Source of the DNA: UBA1227 sp045629305
Lineage (GTDB): Bacteria > Bacillota > Clostridia > Oscillospirales > Acutalibacteraceae
Direction of reading: 5' to 3'
Length of the DNA stretch: 64,000 nucleotides
Assembly (NCBI GenBank): GCA_045629305.1
Contig: JAZQQZ010000025.1
Location: 1-64,000, forward strand
The number at the start of each line of letters is the position of its first letter. Position 1 is the stretch's first letter. A model generated the notes under the pieces. The model was not told the origin of the DNA and did no database searches. It worked only from the letters and a program-made list of their open reading frames with translations. Position numbers and translations under genes: made by a program. This document shows, in pieces, positions 59,647 to 64,000 of the stretch.

Positions 59647-60811
59647 TTGCTTCGCCCTCCTTTATCTCTTTCTTTTTCTTTCGCCTGAAGAGATCCGAGA
59701 TTTCTCTCTCACCCATAATTCCCTGACGGAAGAAAAGTACGATAATCATAATGATTACTGAGAATACAACCATACGGAATCCGTTCTTGAGAAGTGGAAC
59801 CTGTGTGCCGCCGATATACATTGGGTTATCGAGGAAACGGAGCCACCACTCTGAACAAGCGATGTAAAGGAATGATGCAAGGCAACTTCCTGATACAGAA
59901 CCAATACCACCGATTACGACGATGAGAAGAATCTCATATGTCATAGCTGATGTGAATGTCTTGGCCTGAACTGTTGATGCGAACATTGCGAAAAGCGCAC
60001 CACCTACACCAGCGAAGAATGAACTGATGCAGAATGAGAGCATCTTATGCTTTGCAAGGTTGATACCCATTGCCTCTGCTGCAACCTCATCATCACGGAT
60101 TGCTTTGAAAGCACGACCATAAGATGAGTTGATAAGAAGCACGATGATAGCAATACAAGTGCCTGCAAGAACAAGTGGAACGAATGACGAGAGTCGGAAG
60201 ACTACTCGTCCGATATCGTCAGTTATATTGAAATCGGAGAATGTCGGATAACCACGGAGTGCGTTTGCACCGTTTGTAACCCTGCCAAGCTTGTCCCACT
60301 GGAAAATCGCACGTAGGATTTCAGCAAATCCAAGTGTAGCAATAGCAAGGTAGTCGCTCTTAAGTCTGAGTACCGGGAGACCGATAAGGAAAGCACAGAT
60401 AGCTGCGACAATACCTGCTGCGATACAAGCAAGTACAACAGCGACGATGAGACCGAATGTCTCACCGAGTGCACCCTCGAAAATGTCCACCAAGCTGAAG
60501 TGAACTGAAGAGCCCTGGAAGAGATAATAGATATCATCTCTTACGTCATTTGGAATTGTAAGAATAGCATAAGTATATGCACCGAGGAGCATGAAACCTG
60601 CCTGTCCAAGTGAGAAAAGTCCTGTGAAACCGTTGAGGAGGTTCATTGATACAGCGACGAGTGAATATACTGCGCCTTTACGAATTACTGTGAAGAGCAG
60701 TGAGTTCGCATTGATTGTGTTCTCAAGAACAAGTGTCAATACGAGCACTGCAAGAATGATGATTAAGGTAATGAGAGTACCTTTATCGATGCGTTTCTTT
60801 TCATTAAGCAT
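59639..60811 (-). CDS. livM: Branched-chain amino acid ABC transporter permease LivM
   Basis: This is a membrane permease of 390 residues with about ten helices. The LivM signature is seen in GLFSLGQAGFMLLGAY and in ALRGYPTF; KAIRDDEVAAEAMGI, the coupling stretch, lies in the second half. It follows livH by 12 bases. Confidence 0.94.
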   Translation of the reverse strand: MLNEKKRIDKGTLITLIIILAVLVLTLVLENTINANSLLFTVIRKGAVYSLVAVSMNLLNGFTGLFSLGQAGFMLLGAYTYAILTIPNDVRDDIYYLFQGSSVHFSLVDIFEGALGETFGLIVAVVLACIAAGIVAAICAFLIGLPVLRLKSDYLAIATLGFAEILRAIFQWDKLGRVTNGANALRGYPTFSDFNITDDIGRVVFRLSSFVPLVLAGTCIAIIVLLINSSYGRAFKAIRDDEVAAEAMGINLAKHKMLSFCISSFFAGVGGALFAMFASTVQAKTFTSAMTYEILLIVVIGGIGSVSGSCLASFLYIACSEWWLRFLDNPMYIGGTQVPLLKNGFRMVVFSVIIMIIVLFFRQGIMGEREISDLFRRKKKKEIKEGEANE

Positions 60812-60823
60812 ACGGCACCCTCC

Positions 60824-61699
60824 TTATACCTTATCAGTTGTCTTCTCGCCGAAGATACCAGTAGGCTTAACAACGAGGATGACAATAAGAAGTGCAAATG
60901 TGAATGCATCTGAGAAGATAGCATAATCAGTACCCTTGATAAGTGTCTCGCAGATACCAATGATAAATGCACCAATTACAGCACCTGGAATAGATCCGAT
61001 GCCGCCGAATACCGCTGCAACGAATGCTTTAAGTCCTGGCATAGCTCCTGACATTGGAACAACTGTAGGATAGTTTGTAAAGTAAAGAAGGCTACCTACT
61101 GCAGCAAGGAATGAGCCAATTATGAATGTTGCAGATATAACTGAGTTAATCTTTACACCCATAAGCTGGCTTGTCTCGAAGTCCTTAGATACCGCTCTCA
61201 TAGCAATACCAACCTTAGTGTGGTTGATAAGGAGTGAGAGGATTACTACAAGTACGATAACCAAAATCGGAGTTACAACTGTTACGACACGGGTTGGTGC
61301 TCCGAGGATATGAATTGTATTAGAAATCCATGGGATTGATGTATATGTCTTAGGCTGACCGCCTGTTACATAGAGTGCAAGGTTCTGAAGAAAATAGCTT
61401 ACACCGATTGCTGAAATCATAACTGACATTCTTGGTGCTGAACGAAGTGGACGATAAGCCGCACGCTCAATAATAAAGCCAAGAAGAACTGTGAGGACAA
61501 TTACGAGAGGAACAGCAATGTAAATAGGCATAACAGTCGACAAATATATCATGAGAAGTCCGGCAACCATGAAAACGTCGCCATGGGCGAAGTTGATAAG
61601 ACGAAGTATGCCATAGACCATCGTATAACCGATGGCGATGAGGGCATACTGTCCGCCGAGAGATATACCGGATAATATTTGTGAAACTATAAATTCCAT
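60824..61699 (-). CDS. livH: Branched-chain amino acid ABC transporter permease LivH
   Basis: This is the partner permease, 291 residues and about eight helices. It has the conserved GGQYALIAIGYTMVYGILRLINFAHGD start and the coupling stretch MRAVSKDFETSQLMG. The start lies 25 bases after a strong stem-loop, so its level is probably lower than that of livK. Confidence 0.95.
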   Translation of the reverse strand: MEFIVSQILSGISLGGQYALIAIGYTMVYGILRLINFAHGDVFMVAGLLMIYLSTVMPIYIAVPLVIVLTVLLGFIIERAAYRPLRSAPRMSVMISAIGVSYFLQNLALYVTGGQPKTYTSIPWISNTIHILGAPTRVVTVVTPILVIVLVVILSLLINHTKVGIAMRAVSKDFETSQLMGVKINSVISATFIIGSFLAAVGSLLYFTNYPTVVPMSGAMPGLKAFVAAVFGGIGSIPGAVIGAFIIGICETLIKGTDYAIFSDAFTFALLIVILVVKPTGIFGEKTTDKV

Positions 61700-61724
61700 A
61701 AATTACCCCTACTTATTGAAGCAT

Positions 61725-61751
61725 CAAGGGGAGCCGAGTGGGCTCCCCTTG
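61725..61751. promoter_or_regulatory. Stem-loop between livK and livH
   Basis: An 11-base perfect stem (CAAGGGGAGCC with GGCTCCCCTTG) and 5-base loop lie 24 bases after the livK stop. On the transcribed (minus) strand no U-tract follows, so it is more likely an mRNA 3'-end stabiliser or a processing site than a true terminator. Confidence 0.75.
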
Positions 61752-61775
61752 AAAAAACATATTACGAACTAGAGA

Positions 61776-62945
61776 TTATTTTGCTGTCTGCTGTGTCTCG
61801 AATAACCATGCAGCATTTGCGTTGTCAGCAACCTTGATGAATGCTGTGTCACGCTTAGCATCGCCTACATCGTCGAATGCGATAGCACCAGAAACGCCTG
61901 TGTACTCAACTGTTGCAAGAGCAGCCTTGATTGCTGCTGGATCAGCAGAGTTTGCCTTCTTAATTGCCTCAAGAGCTACATAGTAAGCATCATAACCCAT
62001 TGCTGTTACAGCAGAGATTGTGTCGTTACCACCGTTAGCTGCTTTAGCGTCAGCGTTTTCATTGATGTACTTCTTGATACCAGCATCGAAGTCAGCGTTA
62101 CCACCCTCAGAATAGAAAGTAGAAACATAGAGCTTGATGTCTGTGTCCTTCGCTGCATCGAGAACCATGTTGTCATCGAGTGTATCAGAGCCAAGGATTG
62201 GGAAGTTAGCTTCAAGCTTTGCAGCCTGAGCTACGATCTGTGTAGCATAAGCAATTGATACTGGGCAGAAGAGAACGTCACAACCATTGCTCTTAGCCTT
62301 GTTGATATATGAGCTGAAGTCTGAGTTGTTAGTTGGGAATGAATCAGAAAGTACTTTACCACCGTTAGCTTCGAAAGCCTTAGTGAAGTAGCTGATGAGA
62401 CCCTGGTCATACTCATTACCAAGCTCGCCAAGGCAATAAGCCTTCTTAGCCTTGAACTTGTCGTTTGCGAAGTTAGCAAGTACTGTGCCCTGGAATGGAT
62501 CAAGGAAGCAGATACGGAAGTAATGATCGTTACCAGCTGTTACGTTAGGGTTAGTACATGTAACACCAAGAGCAGCAACGCCTGCATTCTTGAATGTCTC
62601 AGAAGCTGCGATTGAAACGCCTGAGCCATATGAGCCAAGAACGATAGCAACGTCTTTACCAACGAGTTCCTGAGCTGCGGCTGGAGCCTTAGACTGATCA
62701 GAACCGTTATCAGCGTATACGAGTTCTACTTTGTATTCCTCGCCACCGATTGTAACTGTAGGAGTCTCTGAGTTTGCATACTGCATACCGAGAGTTTCCT
62801 TCTTTCCGCCTGCGCCTGAGTCGCCTGATGCTGGCTCAAATACGCCAATGCGGATAACCTTCTCTGCGTCACCTGTTGATGCTGAACAACTTGCGAAGCA
62901 GAATACCATTGCGAGAACAAGTACGAGTGCGATTACTCTTTTCAT
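61776..62945 (-). CDS. livK: Branched-chain amino acid ABC transporter substrate-binding lipoprotein
   Basis: This is a periplasmic-binding-fold lipoprotein of 389 residues. The signal peptide ends in a lipobox with Cys20 (FASC), giving an extracytoplasmic lipid-anchored protein. The mature chain shows the LivJ/K pattern IRIGVFEPASGDSGAGGK and GYDAYYVALEAI. It is the first gene after a strong promoter. The ligand may be branched-chain or other amino acids. Confidence 0.94.
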   Translation of the reverse strand: MKRVIALVLVLAMVFCFASCSASTGDAEKVIRIGVFEPASGDSGAGGKKETLGMQYANSETPTVTIGGEEYKVELVYADNGSDQSKAPAAAQELVGKDVAIVLGSYGSGVSIAASETFKNAGVAALGVTCTNPNVTAGNDHYFRICFLDPFQGTVLANFANDKFKAKKAYCLGELGNEYDQGLISYFTKAFEANGGKVLSDSFPTNNSDFSSYINKAKSNGCDVLFCPVSIAYATQIVAQAAKLEANFPILGSDTLDDNMVLDAAKDTDIKLYVSTFYSEGGNADFDAGIKKYINENADAKAANGGNDTISAVTAMGYDAYYVALEAIKKANSADPAAIKAALATVEYTGVSGAIAFDDVGDAKRDTAFIKVADNANAAWLFETQQTAK

Positions 62946-62990
62946 AATAATTCTCCTTTTTATTTATATTATTTTAAATAATATGCAAAA

Positions 62991-63019
62991 ATTATAATAA
63001 ATTATTAAGTTTAAGTCAA
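62991..63019 (-). promoter_or_regulatory. Promoter of the liv operon
   Basis: On the minus strand TTGACT (63014-63019, inside the 3' end of the phosphatase gene) and TATAAT (62991-62996) are spaced by 17 bases, 46 bases before the livK ATG. Confidence 0.8.
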
Positions 63020-63487
63020 ACCTTTCTCAAGTTTTTCTTTATAAAGAATGAGAAATTCCTTAATCTTATTCATCTCGACAATATACTTGTCTATGTCGCG
63101 GATAAGCCATGGATCTGGTACGGCGGAATACGTACCTGTTGCCGCCTCAGAAAGGGTCATAAACTTGCTCTGCCACCATATTGGCACGAGCAATTTATGG
63201 CCTTTCGTCATGCCGATAATTATATCGGCATCGCGGAAAAGTTTTAGGTCGTATCGACGCCAGATAAATCCAGGCTTATGCGCATTTACATAATCCTTAT
63301 CGAAGCCCTCTCTTATAAGTGCTTCCGCGGTGTTCGGGTCAATCTTATTCACCGGACTCATAACGGCTGAAGACTTGACCTCAACCTTGCCGGCAAGCAC
63401 TTCGGACTCCTCCACCATGCGTCTAAACATATACTCACAATATGGGCTTCTGCACATATTTTGAGAACATACAAAAAGTACTTTCAT
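63011..63487 (-). CDS. Low-molecular-weight protein tyrosine phosphatase-like protein
   Basis: This 158-residue protein starts with the P-loop VCSQNMCRSP (catalytic Cys7, Arg13) and has the general acid Asp125 in VPDPW, so both key LMW-PTP residues are present. The family includes arsenate reductases, but the DPW acid favours phosphatase activity. It lies 14 bases after the sugar kinase. Confidence 0.85.
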   Translation of the reverse strand: MKVLFVCSQNMCRSPYCEYMFRRMVEESEVLAGKVEVKSSAVMSPVNKIDPNTAEALIREGFDKDYVNAHKPGFIWRRYDLKLFRDADIIIGMTKGHKLLVPIWWQSKFMTLSEAATGTYSAVPDPWLIRDIDKYIVEMNKIKEFLILYKEKLEKGLT

Positions 63488-63501
63488 GTTAAATTTATCC
63501 T

Positions 63502-64000
63502 TTAACCATTGAGCGCGTTATACGCCTTTTTATTGTTCTTGTAGAACTCTTTGAATACTTCGTAATTCTTGTCGTAAACAGCCTTATTTTCTGGGTTCGG
63601 TGTGAAAGTCTTAGCTGCAGGAATGAAATCCTTTACCTTGGAGAGACTCTCGATTTCTCCTATACCTACGCCAATTATAGCGGCTGCGCCAACAGCACCA
63701 ACGTTCTGTGGGCTGTCAACTGTCTCAACCGTCTTGCCAAGTACGTCAGCAAGAATTTGACATGTTACGTCAGAGAGTGCACCGCCACCTACGAAGCGGA
63801 TTGTATCAGATACCTGTACCTTCTTAGCCTGCTGCTCATACATCCAACGATTCTGGAAGCAGACGCCTTCGATAACTGAACGGATGAGGTCTCTCTTTCC
63901 TGTCTCAAGCTTGATATTGAAGAATGCACCTGCTGCATTTGGATCCTCAAATGGGCAACGGTTGCCGTGAAGCCAAGGTAAGAAAATTACACCGTCAGAA
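63502..64000 (-). CDS. FGGY-family carbohydrate kinase (xylulokinase-like), 5' part outside the window
   Basis: This is the C-terminal actin-like domain of an FGGY sugar kinase. The frame is open to the window edge and reads GVIFLPWLHGNRCPFEDPNA, then RDLIRSVIEGVCFQN, RFVGGGALSDVTCQILAD, and NVGAVGAAAIIGVGIGE. The form GGGA-SD-x-x-CQI and PLYL/FLPWLHG-type loop fit xylulokinases, but erythritol or ribulose kinases are possible. It is the first visible gene of the unit containing the phosphatase. Confidence 0.88.
   Translation of the reverse strand, partial: SDGVIFLPWLHGNRCPFEDPNAAGAFFNIKLETGKRDLIRSVIEGVCFQNRWMYEQQAKKVQVSDTIRFVGGGALSDVTCQILADVLGKTVETVDSPQNVGAVGAAAIIGVGIGEIESLSKVKDFIPAAKTFTPNPENKAVYDKNYEVFKEFYKNNKKAYNALNG

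Noticed and set aside
61725..61751. Intrinsic terminator after livK
   Set aside because: The required U-tract is on the wrong side for minus-strand transcription; A residues follow only on the plus strand.

Overview
The window looks like a chromosomal segment of an anaerobic, low-to-mid GC Gram-positive bacterium (Bacillota, most likely class Clostridia). The signs are strong AGGAGG ribosome sites, frequent TTG/GTG starts, a Rex redox repressor, an ECF vitamin-transporter core (EcfA1-A2-T), a zinc-finger ClpE-type unfoldase, a one-piece PurL, an ammonia-dependent AsnA, and an oxidative half-TCA branch (aconitase plus isocitrate dehydrogenase) with no other TCA genes. I see no phage, IS element or CRISPR array. 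Species cannot be named from this sequence alone.

Layout. 1-3.3 kb (-): uppP and a truncated ftsK. 3.4-9.8 kb (+): one operon, aconitase-isocitrate dehydrogenase-rex-unknown-larE-larB-larC2, read from a near-consensus promoter that overlaps Rex-like half-sites. 9.8-18.3 kb (-): purL-hybrid histidine kinase-membrane lipase-phosphohexomutase. 18.4-18.8 kb (-): tRNA Gly-Arg-His-Gln. 18.8-29.5 kb (-): a housekeeping run, ruvC-ruvA-ruvB-methyltransferase-ecfA1-ecfA2-ecfT-truA-DUF5711-pgsA-clpE.

29.5-55.9 kb is the accessory part. The (-) operon acnX large-acnX small-M28-like-old-yellow-enzyme-N-acyl-D-amino-acid-deacylase-like runs into ruvC by an ATGA overlap. Upstream lies a separate (-) operon: an HSL esterase and a duplicated module of a DUF362 protein plus tiny 3-helix membrane proteins. 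Divergent from it (+) is a GlpA-like flavoprotein, a second FAD/NAD oxidoreductase and a DUF1667 protein. Next come a (-) group with a phosphotransferase, a BON-GlpA fusion and a second HSL esterase; a (+) VTT membrane protein; a (-) group with a third HSL esterase, YhhN, two membrane proteins and an orphan trpB; and (+) asnA with an alpha/beta hydrolase. Repeated esterases, flavoproteins with [2Fe-2S] tails, Fe-S dehydratase and DUF362 proteins suggest catabolism of an esterified or amidated substrate coupled to redox chemistry. The substrate is not visible.

55.9-64 kb (-): an FGGY sugar kinase (cut by the window edge) and a small tyrosine phosphatase, then a strong promoter driving livK-livH-livM-livG-livF, a methionine gamma-lyase-family PLP enzyme and an EamA transporter. 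This looks like an amino-acid uptake and breakdown unit.

The best candidate for an undescribed system is the DUF362 plus HxTE/FGFTWW small-membrane-protein module at 36.5-40.8 kb. It is present twice, with a 103-bp identical stretch, and sits inside the AcnX/flavoprotein/esterase neighbourhood.
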